From positions 3,471,986 to 3,535,985 of the forward strand of contig NZ_OY764544.1 in the NCBI RefSeq assembly GCF_963668475.1: a stretch of DNA of 64,000 nucleotides, given 5' to 3'. Shown here piece after piece: positions 18,232 to 26,553 of this stretch. The first letter of the stretch is position 1. Each line of letters begins with the position of its first letter. This stretch comes from an uncultured Methanospirillum sp. (GTDB lineage: Archaea; Halobacteriota; Methanomicrobia; Methanomicrobiales; Methanospirillaceae). The notes under the pieces are model-generated. The model was not told where the DNA came from. It saw only the letters and a list, made by a program, of their open reading frames with translations, and searched no databases. The position numbers and the translations under genes are program-made.

Positions 18232-19084
18232 TCAGATCTCTCTCTTTATCCAGGCCTCTATCAGTGCCCGGGAAATACTCTCTTTTGAAGGGACCTGAGG
18301 CAGGTTATCTCTGGTAAACCATCCAGCATCGTCAATCTCCTGCTTGTCTACACTGATCTCCCCTCCGGCATAATCTGCAACAAAACCGATCATGAGGGAG
18401 TCTGGAAAGGGCCATGGCTCACTCCCGAAGTACCTGATATTCTGGACCATAATGCCGACTTCTTCACTGACTTCTCGGCGGACTGTCTGTTCGAGGTTTT
18501 CACCAGGTTCATTGAATCCGGCGATGACCGAGTAGAACCCTGATGGAAACCGAGGGGAGTGGGCCAGCAGGATCTCATCACCCTTTTTGATAAGAATAAT
18601 GATGGCAGGGGATATTCTCGGGTAGACGATTCGGCTGCAGCAAGGGCAAATTCGAGCCCGTTCTGTCGCTACCGGGTTTGTTTTGGTTCCATATACCCCA
18701 CAGAAGGCAGTCGAGCGATAAAAGTCAAGGATTCGGACAGCATATGAGGCAATGGCCATATCGCTCTCTGGAACCTTTCCTGAGAGTTCCCTGACCGGTG
18801 ACAATTACCAGCCGTCCGGGAGGGTAACTCCGTCGGAGATCCTGACTGGCGTAGAAGATGAGGTCATCCCTGGTATCAAGGTACGCCTGTTCTTCTGTCA
18901 TCAGGCTTGCTGGGAACGGCCCATGTATGAGAACGGTGCCTGATTCCTTGTTTTTAAGGGAATAAACTTCATTACCCTGGACAATGATCCAGCGTTTCTG
19001 TGCGGGTGATGGATTCTCAGGTACCGGGTATGGCGGGAAAAGAGGGGTAACAGCGAAGAACGGATGATGCTCCATACAACTCAA
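18232..19084 (-). pseudogene. nudC: NADH pyrophosphatase NudC (NUDIX), disrupted
   Basis: NudC hydrolyses NAD(H) or removes NAD caps from RNA. The C-terminal frame has an intact NUDIX box (GFNEPGENLEQ...REVSEEVGI, about 18478-18410) and the diagnostic NudC motif SEPWPFPDSLMIGF. The zinc ribbon reads FCGVYG, so the second cysteine of the first pair is tyrosine, while CPCC of the second pair is kept. The N-terminal domain (from 19084) is in another frame; the shift lies near 18846 and the true frame then meets TAA at 18805-18807, between DGW and LSPVRELSG. Two independent lesions make true loss more likely than sequencing error. Confidence 0.8.
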
Positions 19085-19358
19085 TATGTATTTGGAATAA
19101 TCTCTGAAGCAGCCACCTCTGGGTTTTTATGGACCGTATGTCGCTCTGGTGTCATTCCATGTAAAAAAAGGTTGAAGGCTAAAACAAGATCAGATTCATT
19201 ATTATCATACCCACAGTTTGAAACTGATTGAACGGTTGAATCGAAATTACAACGAAATTAAGAAAAAAAGTAAATATGAAAGTAATCGATGGTCTTCTGG
19301 TTAGGATCAGAACGCTGGGTCAGGTTGTTTCAGAAGGCACCATCAAAAATGAAGGTAG

Positions 19359-19640
19359 TTATATCCCTTTGAGCCTTCTGATGAACTGGTAATCAGGTTT
19401 CGTAAAATCAGTACCCATTGTAATCTGCAATGGTCCCTGTCCACTATGTGAGCCTATCAGGTTTGGTCCTGTGTCGACCTCTGATGAAACCTCAGAACTT
19501 CCAATGGTCTCTCTTGGAGTCCCGATATACCCTGCTAATACAAATAAGGTAATGATCATCAGTCCGACAGCGATCTGGGAGGCCTGACTAAACCCTGCTC
19601 TTGAAAAACTTTCCTGTGATTTAGCAACATGGTGGGGCAT
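19359..19640 (-). CDS. Small single-pass membrane protein
   Basis: 93 residues. One hydrophobic segment (IAVGLMIITLFVLAGYIG, about residues 23-40) is preceded by a short basic/serine N-terminus, so the C-terminal half probably lies outside the cell. No known family. The ribosome binding site is weak, so this is a probable rather than certain gene. It is isolated, with about 270 bases to the broken nudC and 220 bases to the TIR-like gene. Confidence 0.5.
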   Translation of the reverse strand: MPHHVAKSQESFSRAGFSQASQIAVGLMIITLFVLAGYIGTPRETIGSSEVSSEVDTGPNLIGSHSGQGPLQITMGTDFTKPDYQFIRRLKGI

Positions 19641-19900
19641 AGCAGGTAGATAACAATACGAATAAATAAATATTTGCTGTGCAGTATTCGTCTCCGCAAT
19701 TACAAGTTATTCGTAATGTATCATGTAAATTTAAATGATATGGATGCGCTTACATCGAATAATCAAATCATTTGAATAATATAAATTTTCAATTATTTTA
19801 TCAAAAAGAAGATGTTATCTATCTTGAGTATGAATATAACCAAATATCTGGGGTTTCACTCTATGCCTAAAAAGTATTTTTTTGTATCGGGACTCAAGAC

Positions 19901-20431
19901 ATGAACGATCTCAGGATCAATGTTGTCAGATCTCACAAGATGACCCATGAGGATCATGGTGGATACTTTTCTCCCTTCATCTGGGAAGCCGCTGCCAGGG
20001 GAGGGGATGATTCGATAAAGAAACTGATTGACACGCAGATTCAGGCCTCTTCAGCATCTGTTGTCCTGATCGGCACCAACACCTATGATCAGCGATGGGT
20101 CAAATACGAGATATTCAGGAGTATGAGGAAAGGGAATAAACTCCTCGGGATTCACATCAATGGCATAGAAGGACGGGACGGCAGGGGTAAACCACTTGGC
20201 CCGAACCCATTCAGTTACCTGGGCTTTGCCTATAGTGCAGATGGTACCGAGTTCATCCCCCATGAATATCGTGATGAGGTCTGGACACCGTACACTGATA
20301 TTCCTCCATACAAGGTGAAGCAGGTCCCTGAACAGCACCGGAACAAGATAATTACTCTCACCAAGATAGCAAAAACCTACAACTGGGTATCTGATAAAGG
20401 GGCTCTCAATTTTCCTCAATGGGTGGAATGA
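19901..20431 (+). CDS. TIR-like (DUF1863/ThsB-type) protein, N-terminus possibly frameshifted
   Basis: 176 residues as an intact frame. Segments KKLIDTQIQASSASVVLIGT, RWVKYEIFRSMRKGNKLLGIHI and later helices match the MTH538-like TIR domain (DUF1863), the family of the Thoeris signal generator ThsB. Normal members start with a first beta strand just before this frame. A preceding frame from ATG at 19863 encodes MPKKYFFV and ends at a stop; adding one T to the T7 run (19877-19883) joins it as KKYFFCIGTQDMNDLRINVVRS, which resembles the family start. So the gene is either frameshifted, slippage-variable, or misassembled. No ThsA-like effector is adjacent. Confidence 0.7.
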   Translation: MNDLRINVVRSHKMTHEDHGGYFSPFIWEAAARGGDDSIKKLIDTQIQASSASVVLIGTNTYDQRWVKYEIFRSMRKGNKLLGIHINGIEGRDGRGKPLGPNPFSYLGFAYSADGTEFIPHEYRDEVWTPYTDIPPYKVKQVPEQHRNKIITLTKIAKTYNWVSDKGALNFPQWVE

Positions 20432-20634
20432 AGCAATCGTGCTGTGATCCCTTCCGACTCCGGATTCAATACGTACTGGGCATAAAATTTCTTAGCCCCC
20501 GTTGCTCGCATAAGATGAATACAAGGTAACGACCCGTTCGCACTCAACAGAAAAGTCACAGATAATTAGAAAAAAAATCACAAATTTGCAGGTCCGGCCG
20601 CTATTATTATTACTCTATATCGCGATTAAAAAAT

Positions 20635-21165
20635 ATGGAACGCTTAATCAGGGTAGTACTAGTGATGTCTCTGTTCATGTTCGTGATCCCCATGGGTCTT
20701 GCAGAATCTGCTGCAAATTCAACGGGCTCCACTGTTTCAGATGTCACCAAGATGACCCCTACCTTTAAAACTATTCCCGCGGTCAATGTTTCATTTGCAA
20801 CAATCACTCCGGTATCTGTATCAATCGCTCCAAAAGCAGCAAACGTAACCTTTGCAACGATTGGACAGGCAGCAGTCGCACCAACTGCAACCGTAAAGGC
20901 AAACACTACCGAGGCTAAGGCAACCGTTACACCTGTAGCAACCGTAAAGGCAAACACTACTGAGGCTAAGGCAACTGTTACACCTGTTGCAACCGTAAAG
21001 GCAAACACTACCGAGACCAAGGCAAACACAACCCCTGTTGAGGCAAAAGTAACAATTACCCCAGCCCCTACAAAAGCAGTAAATGCAACTGCAACTCAGG
21101 CAGCAAATACAACCGCCGTCTCTAACGTAACTGCATCACTGAACTCAACTGCAAACAAGCAGTAA
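20635..21165 (+). CDS. Secreted Ala/Thr-rich repeat protein
   Basis: 176 residues. An N-terminal signal peptide (MERLIRVVLVMSLFMFVIPMGLA) leads a low-complexity mature region of Ala, Thr, Val and Lys. A 17-residue unit (VKANTTEAKATVTPVAT) is repeated about three times, and many NTT/NVT/NST sequons suggest heavy N-glycosylation at the surface. No structural domain is seen. Function unknown; a spacer or stalk of the cell envelope is plausible. T-rich runs at 21167-21180 follow the stop. Confidence 0.8.
   Translation: MERLIRVVLVMSLFMFVIPMGLAESAANSTGSTVSDVTKMTPTFKTIPAVNVSFATITPVSVSIAPKAANVTFATIGQAAVAPTATVKANTTEAKATVTPVATVKANTTEAKATVTPVATVKANTTETKANTTPVEAKVTITPAPTKAVNATATQAANTTAVSNVTASLNSTANKQ
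20887..21039 (+). repeat. 51-bp tandem repeat in coding sequence, about three copies
   Basis: Units begin at 20887, 20938 and 20989, each opening with GCAACCGTAAAGGCAAACAC. The first two differ by few bases and the third diverges near its end (from about 21015). The unit is in frame (17 codons), so copy-number change would alter protein length without frameshift. Confidence 0.85.
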
Positions 21166-21174
21166 ATTTTCTCC

Positions 21175-21180
21175 TTTTTT
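21175..21180 (+). terminator. T-run after Ala/Thr-rich protein gene
   Basis: T6 at 21175-21180, with another short T run at 21167-21170, directly after the stop. Oligo-T stretches end transcripts in archaea. Confidence 0.4.
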
Positions 21181-21339
21181 GTAGCCTGTCTTTGTCAGTT
21201 TCCTGTCTTAATATTAGTTGTATAATCTGCAACAATCCAGTTGTATATTATTTATCTGATACAGGTTGTCAGATTTTACCATTTGATTCACGTTCTATGG
21301 TGAGATGACATAGTAGAAAAACAGGCTCGCATTGTTATT

Positions 21340-22062
21340 TTGGGCGCAATAACCGGATTAATTGCTCTTTGTATTATCTACTCCTGTGTATGGGCTCAGG
21401 AAACGCCTTCAGATCAGGGACAGATCTCCGGGACTCAGGAAACCACCATTTCCGGGGCAGATCAGGCGGTAATAAATCTCCCGATGCCTGACCACTCTCA
21501 ATCAATAACTCTTGATAATGCCCTTTCGGATCGCCGGTCGGTCAGAGAGTACCAGAATACCTCAATATCTGCACCGGAGATTTCGAACCTTCTCTGGGCT
21601 GCACAGGGGATCACTGACCCACAGACCGGGAACCGTTCGGCTCCATCTGGACAGAAGATATACCCAATTACTCTTCATGTGGCAATAAGCCGTGGCACTG
21701 ACATCCCTCCCGGTGTCTATGCTTACCATGCCACAGAACACCAGCTTGTCAAGGAGTTGGATGCACCAGGAGAACAGAACCTGGTTGATGTACTCGGACA
21801 GAAGAGTGTGGCATCTGCCCCGGTCTGCATCGTCATGAGTGGGAACTATACTCCTTACCAGAAGTTCGGTAATGATATGGCGAACCAGAGTATGTACCTG
21901 GAAGCTGGACATATCGCACAAAATTTCCTGCTTGAACTTACATCTCTGCATCTCTCAGGTGTACCGTTATCAGGGTTTGATTCTGAAAAGGTGGGAACTG
22001 CCCTGGGTCTTGATGGTGACCACCCGGTACTTTATGGTATCGTATTTGGAAGATCCTCCTAA
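21340..22062 (+). CDS. SagB/ThcOx-type nitroreductase-fold protein, membrane or secreted
   Basis: 240 residues from a TTG at 21340. The core matches the FMN-binding nitroreductase fold of the SagB group: LDNALSDRRSVREYQNTSIS, then NLLWAAQGITD, SAPSGQKIYPI, VYAYHATEHQL, and AGHIAQNFLLELTSLHLSGVP. A hydrophobic N-terminus is a signal or anchor. The frame is open back to 21304, with GGTGAG at 21299-21304 placed correctly for ATA at 21310, giving residues (M)VEKQARIVILGAI. ATG is lacking at that point, so an unusual ATA start or a start-codon mutation is likely. Substrate unknown. Confidence 0.8.
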   Translation: MGAITGLIALCIIYSCVWAQETPSDQGQISGTQETTISGADQAVINLPMPDHSQSITLDNALSDRRSVREYQNTSISAPEISNLLWAAQGITDPQTGNRSAPSGQKIYPITLHVAISRGTDIPPGVYAYHATEHQLVKELDAPGEQNLVDVLGQKSVASAPVCIVMSGNYTPYQKFGNDMANQSMYLEAGHIAQNFLLELTSLHLSGVPLSGFDSEKVGTALGLDGDHPVLYGIVFGRSS

Positions 22063-22432
22063 TCAGGGTCCACATTCTATTTTTCGTGTGGCTTTTCTAT
22101 ACTCCTGTCCCTTGTTTTCTTTATTCACCAACCCCCTGCCCAAGGACCTCCCGCGCTATTGAGAGTAGAGCGTTCATAGGAGAGAAAAAAATTTCAAGCA
22201 CCATTCATAGTAAAGAATTGCAATCAGAAACAAAATCTGAACGTTTAGATCATCATCGTCTGATACACCGTTCAAAAAAAGATAAACCCCCTGAATCTAC
22301 CTGAAAAAAACTTCGGTGAACCAAGTGGTTCACTCATGTGTAGATATATCAGATAATTTTATATCCTTCTGTTGATTGAGTGTCCGATATAATAATAACA
22401 ACATAAAATTTAGGATATAACAGGGGGTATGG
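22063..22432. other. Intergenic region before the HTH regulator
   Basis: No gene seen. The only clear structure is the 18-bp palindrome at 22316-22333. AT-rich sequence follows, up to AGGGGG about 9 bases before the next gene. Confidence 0.5.
22316..22333. promoter_or_regulatory. Perfect 18-bp palindrome, operator candidate
   Basis: GTGAACCA (22316-22323) and TGGTTCAC (22326-22333) are exact reverse complements separated by AG. The site lies 100 bases before the HTH regulator start, upstream of its likely promoter, and could be its own binding site. Confidence 0.45.
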
Positions 22433-22825
22433 ATGGATCTGAATATGAGTTTACAGTTTTCAGAGAATGATCTGGAAATTTCAAGGATTTTAACCGATGT
22501 GGGGTTGAAAAATAATGAGGCACGAGTCCTTGTCGTACTGTTCAAGGGGTATGATCTCACCTCACGGGAGATCGAACGGATCGTGGATCTCAGGCAACCT
22601 GAAGTGAGCATTGCCATAAACCAGCTGATTGACCGGAAGTGGGCACAGGTCACCAGTCTTATAACTGAAAAGAAAGGCCGGCCTGTCAAGGTGTATACAC
22701 TCTCCCGGACTGTTGACAGCATCCTCGATCAGATCGAAGAACAGATCGAAGGAGAATACCGCGGCAGACTTGAGGTTATCGAACGGGTCAGGTCAATGGT
22801 TAAGGAGTCCAGGGTTACAGAATAA
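22433..22825 (+). CDS. Winged-helix transcriptional regulator (TrmB/MarR-like)
   Basis: 130 residues. A winged helix-turn-helix is visible: VGLKNNEARVLVVLFKGYDLTSREIERIVDLRQPEVSIAINQLIDRKWAQV, then the wing TEKKGRPVKVYTLS. The C-terminal helix (ILDQIEEQIEGEYRGRLEVIERV) is a probable dimer interface. The type is common in methanogens, often labelled TrmB or MarR-like. The ATG has AGGGGG close upstream. It precedes the aminotransferase-like gene by 137 bases on the same strand and may regulate it. Confidence 0.85.
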   Translation: MDLNMSLQFSENDLEISRILTDVGLKNNEARVLVVLFKGYDLTSREIERIVDLRQPEVSIAINQLIDRKWAQVTSLITEKKGRPVKVYTLSRTVDSILDQIEEQIEGEYRGRLEVIERVRSMVKESRVTE

Positions 22826-22962
22826 TCCTAATACCATTATCTCTTCAGGTCATGGATCCGGATGTCTGTCATGGTCTGTGACCTGAATCCAGAAGGTGAA
22901 CCCAAAAGATATATGACCCCTCCTCCGATATTCTCACCAAGGTGGTAAAAACGGCAGGGATT

Positions 22963-24300
22963 ATGATCGATGCACGGGTGGACCGGATTCAGCAGCCAGA
23001 TACACTGAGGTTCAGTCAGTTGGTCGCAGGGCAGAAGCATGTCTGCCAGTCAGTCGCATGTTGTGAAGACTTTTTCTCTTTTGGGAGAGCAGAATCCCCA
23101 TTCCCGGTTCCTGATGATATCAGGGTTGAGATATCAGGTAAATCATGTCCCGGAACACTTGCCGATCCTGCCGGACTTCCTGAACTCAGGGAGGCCGTTA
23201 GCGGATTTTATGCACGTAACTACAATATAACTGCGGATGCAGACCGGATCATCATAGGGCATGGTGTAAAAGGGCTGGTCCTCCCGATCTTTACCATTCT
23301 TGCCGGGTCAGTCATCGTGCCTTCACCCGGATGGCTGGGTTATCTGCCGCAACTTAGAATTCTCAACAAGCCGTATTACCGGTTGTATGGCCATTATGCC
23401 GCACAGTACAAGATACGCCCGACCCAGCTTGCTGCCATGCTAAAGGGTCTGGTCAAATCCCAGCATCTTCTGATCCTGAACAACCCGGGTTATCCGACCG
23501 GGAACCTTTACACTGAGAAAGACCTGAAGGAGATCGCAGCAATCTGTCGTGAGTCTAATACGCTGATCCTTGCAAATGAGGCGTACAGTCTTCTTACCTA
23601 TGATCTCTCAAAGTTTGTAAGTATGGGTTCTATCTATCCGGAAGGGACATTTGTCCTGAACGGCCTCTCGATGGACAGGTCAGCAGGCGGTCTTCGCATC
23701 GGTACCTGTATCCTTCCTGAAGGTTCCGATCAGGCTCTCAAGGATGAGTTGATCAAGGTTCTTGCGACTGTGTATACTGCTGCAGTAACGCCGGTTCAGC
23801 AGGCTGCGATACCCGCCTACCTTCCGAATCCTGCGATGGATGCGTACCTGCATGATACCCGTGAGATTCACCGGATCATGACCACCCGGCTAGCAGCCCG
23901 GTGTGCAGCGATAGAGGGAGTCAGGACGATCATTCCTGAAGGTGGGTTCTCCTTCATGGTGGATCTCAATGTCATGATTGCTGAAATCCGGGCTGCCGGG
24001 ATCCAATATTCTAATGATCTTGCTCCTGCCATGATACAGCACCCGTACCACATCGCCACCGTCACCGGCGAAGCGATGATGGCAGGATACGATGACTTCT
24101 ACATCAGGTTCTCTGCCACTGACTACGACGGTACAGCAGCACTTGAGTCGTATCGATCAGTTCCTCCCAAGACCCCTTCTGACGAAGAGGCATTTTTCAT
24201 GAGACACGGGGCACGGATGGCAATCGGTATAGAGATGTTCAGCCGCTGGGTCAGTGATGTGAGGTCAGGATCGTTCAAATTTGAGAAATCGGCTGAATAA
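22963..24300 (+). CDS. Class I/II aminotransferase-fold protein lacking the catalytic lysine
   Basis: 445 residues from the ATG at 22963 (AGGG at 22955-22958); a GTG at 22942 is less likely. The fold-type I PLP enzyme layout is clear: RIIIGHGVKGLVLP, LILNNPGYPTGNLYTE and the C-terminal domain. The PLP Schiff-base lysine motif, normally LSKDRSAGGYR in the closest family, reads GLSMDRSAGGLRIG with Met237 in place of Lys. The Asp that normally contacts the pyridine nitrogen, D-E-x-Y, is Asn205 in LANEAYSLLTYD. The gene has no frameshift or stop, so it appears to be maintained without normal transaminase chemistry. Confidence 0.85.
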   Translation: MIDARVDRIQQPDTLRFSQLVAGQKHVCQSVACCEDFFSFGRAESPFPVPDDIRVEISGKSCPGTLADPAGLPELREAVSGFYARNYNITADADRIIIGHGVKGLVLPIFTILAGSVIVPSPGWLGYLPQLRILNKPYYRLYGHYAAQYKIRPTQLAAMLKGLVKSQHLLILNNPGYPTGNLYTEKDLKEIAAICRESNTLILANEAYSLLTYDLSKFVSMGSIYPEGTFVLNGLSMDRSAGGLRIGTCILPEGSDQALKDELIKVLATVYTAAVTPVQQAAIPAYLPNPAMDAYLHDTREIHRIMTTRLAARCAAIEGVRTIIPEGGFSFMVDLNVMIAEIRAAGIQYSNDLAPAMIQHPYHIATVTGEAMMAGYDDFYIRFSATDYDGTAALESYRSVPPKTPSDEEAFFMRHGARMAIGIEMFSRWVSDVRSGSFKFEKSAE

Positions 24301-24360
24301 CCCAATTTTCTGTTACACCTTTTCCTTCCGAATTTCATATACTGAATCGTGACAGGTTGG

Positions 24361-25767
24361 TTAGTACACCGGCTGCTCCTGTATCTCCCACTTTTTGCAT
24401 CCCAGCCTGATCAAAAACCACGCCGGTATTGCCAGTATCACTGATGAGAGTGAGGCCCAGGGGTTTGCAAACGCTATCGAGCTGAAGACCGCCGTGACCA
24501 GCCCAATGAGAAAGAAGTACCGCACCATAACCTTCACATCATACACGAGGACATTTGGTGAGAGCCCTGCAAGCCATACCGTTACTGCAAGAGTGAAGAA
24601 CGAGGTGGAGAGAGCAAGCACGATCACCGGAACCAGGTAGACAGCCTGTCCTGAGATCATGCAGATGATCGCAAGGAATACAACTGGTATCACCTGTAAC
24701 ACCGTGAAACTTGCAATCTTGCTTATGATTACGGTCTTCACACTTACCGGAAGGCAGGCATAGGAGGCGAAGGAGTCAAATGCCGTAAGCCAGGTGTACA
24801 TGGTCGAGGCGATGATACCGGTGGTCATCGCATAAAGGAAGAATACATTTCTCTTAGGCAGGTAATCGCTCGTCAGTGATAGGAAGAACCAGATCACGAG
24901 GAGAGGAATGAGAAAGGAGAAGAGTGTCTGGCCGATGGCACTCCCGCTCCTGTACAGGTCTATCAGGTCTTTTGCAGAGAGGGCAGGTGTAGGGAACCTG
25001 GATAATAACCGGGAAAGGGGAAGGATCTGGTCCCTGTACTGCCGTGATGCAGCGATGTTTTCCGGTGTGAACAGCAGGACTCCTACTGCTGAAAGGATGA
25101 TAATCCCGATGAGACACTCCCCGAGGAGTAGCAGGGAGAAGTCTTCGAACAGAATAAGTGGTGGAAAAAGTCTGGCAGGATTGTCTCCGGTCATTATTCC
25201 GTATCCTGCAAGTATGAGGATTAGGATACACATGATCGCGAGCAGTCCTGCATGGGTTCTGCTGTACAATGATGAAAGGAAGAAGATCAGAGAGAGCCCT
25301 GAGAGGAATGATATTGTCAGAGTCAGGCTGAGAAGAAACGGAAGGTACAGCGGTATCCCTAGGAACGGTGATGCGAGAAGGAAACCGAGTGCAAACGGGA
25401 AGACCCAGAGCACGAAGTAATACAGGAGATCCTTTAGCACGAAGGTCGCGAAGATCTCCCTGTCCGAGACCGGGAGCGTTCTGGCAGCATACGCGATAAG
25501 GCTTGCCTGCCCAAACCTTCTGTTCATTGCCTCGTTTCCCAGAAGTCCGAATGCACCGACCATGAACCCGAGGAGCAGGTAATTTGAATGCAGGATCAGC
25601 GATAGATTTCCTGGAGGAAGAGATCTCCTTATGAATGGAAGCAGGAATGATCCCATGAATGCCATGCCTCCTACCATCATCGGAAAGAGGGCAAAACTCA
25701 GGCTTCCGAACATGGTTGAGTGAAGCCGCCACTCCTCTTTCAGCATGTACCAGAAGAGTTTACGCAT
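24361..25767 (-). CDS. ABC transporter permease
   Basis: 468 residues with roughly ten to twelve hydrophobic segments, for example FALFPMMVGGMAFMGSFLLP and LLAIMCILILILAGYGIM. It is the membrane component of an ABC exporter whose ATPase is encoded immediately upstream; the start overlaps the ATPase end by 8 bases and has GGGAG upstream. The transmembrane arrangement resembles ABC-2 type or bacitracin/multidrug-type exporters. Substrate unknown. Confidence 0.85.
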   Translation of the reverse strand: MRKLFWYMLKEEWRLHSTMFGSLSFALFPMMVGGMAFMGSFLLPFIRRSLPPGNLSLILHSNYLLLGFMVGAFGLLGNEAMNRRFGQASLIAYAARTLPVSDREIFATFVLKDLLYYFVLWVFPFALGFLLASPFLGIPLYLPFLLSLTLTISFLSGLSLIFFLSSLYSRTHAGLLAIMCILILILAGYGIMTGDNPARLFPPLILFEDFSLLLLGECLIGIIILSAVGVLLFTPENIAASRQYRDQILPLSRLLSRFPTPALSAKDLIDLYRSGSAIGQTLFSFLIPLLVIWFFLSLTSDYLPKRNVFFLYAMTTGIIASTMYTWLTAFDSFASYACLPVSVKTVIISKIASFTVLQVIPVVFLAIICMISGQAVYLVPVIVLALSTSFFTLAVTVWLAGLSPNVLVYDVKVMVRYFFLIGLVTAVFSSIAFANPWASLSSVILAIPAWFLIRLGCKKWEIQEQPVY

Positions 25768-26485
25768 CTTTCTCCCTTCCCACCAGGTGCAAAAAGAACT
25801 CGTCCAGATTCATTTCCTCTCTTGAAAGCTCCTGTGGTGTGCTGGTATGAAGAAGGCGACCTTTATGGAGAATGGCAAAACCTGAACAGATCTCCTCGGC
25901 TATCGAGAGAATATGGGTTGAGATGAATATTGTTCTCCCTGACCTGACATACTCTGCTAGATAGTCCTTGATCTTTCTCTGCATGATAGGATCAAAGTTG
26001 ATGAGCGGCTCATCGATCAGGGCAAGTTCAGGCTGATGGATAAACGCCTGTGTGAACATGAGTTTTTGCCGCGTTCCTCTTGAGAGATCCTTACAGAGTA
26101 CATTCTTCTTGTCAGCAAAGTCGAGAAAGTCAAACCACCAGTCAGCCCTACTCCGGAGATCAGGGAGTTTCCTGAGCGATCCAACCAGATTGAGGTACTC
26201 CATTGCGGTCAAAAAACTCGGTGGTGTCTCCTGTTCTGGGATGATCCCAACCTGCTGTCTGACCCATATGGGATCAGAGGATACCTCCCGGCTGAGCACC
26301 AGGGCAGATCCACTGGTCTGCCGAATCTGCCCGGTCAGCATCTTGATCATGGTGGTCTTGCCTGACCCATTCGGACCGAGCAATCCGAAGAGAGCCCCCT
26401 TTTCAACCGAGAGGGTAATACCATCAACAGCGGTCACATCTCCATACAATTTCTTCAGGTCTGTGGTCTGGATGATCGGCGTCAT
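25760..26485 (-). CDS. ABC transporter ATP-binding protein
   Basis: 241 residues from the ATG at 26485, giving MTPIIQTTDLKKLYG; the longer frame to 26551 has no binding site. Walker A is GPNGSGKTT, signature DLSRGTRQKLMF, Walker B LALIDEPLINFD and the switch histidine STHILS. The signature has R where the usual S-G-G reads, but the class allows this. It energises the permease downstream. The promoter region of 69 bases is shared with the divergent hypothetical gene at 26554. Confidence 0.92.
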   Translation of the reverse strand: MTPIIQTTDLKKLYGDVTAVDGITLSVEKGALFGLLGPNGSGKTTMIKMLTGQIRQTSGSALVLSREVSSDPIWVRQQVGIIPEQETPPSFLTAMEYLNLVGSLRKLPDLRSRADWWFDFLDFADKKNVLCKDLSRGTRQKLMFTQAFIHQPELALIDEPLINFDPIMQRKIKDYLAEYVRSGRTIFISTHILSIAEEICSGFAILHKGRLLHTSTPQELSREEMNLDEFFLHLVGREKDA

Positions 26486-26553
26486 ATGGGTGAATCCTGA
26501 TATTTTACTCCTGGACAGTAATATGAGATGGTTGTTTGTGATAATATCCATCT

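Noticed and set aside
19863..20431. A complete Thoeris system
   Set aside because: Only a ThsB-like TIR gene is present; the neighbours are a small membrane protein and an Ala/Thr-rich secreted protein, not a ThsA-type NADase.
20887..21039. CRISPR array
   Set aside because: The 51-bp units are in frame inside a coding sequence with no variable spacers.
21175..22432. Insertion sequence or transposase
   Set aside because: No transposase motif or terminal inverted repeats of IS size were found anywhere in the window.
24854..25732. A 292-residue minus-strand protein in another frame of the permease
   Set aside because: Composition is Arg/Pro/Ser-rich and typical of a shifted frame; the permease frame has proper membrane segments and a ribosome binding site.
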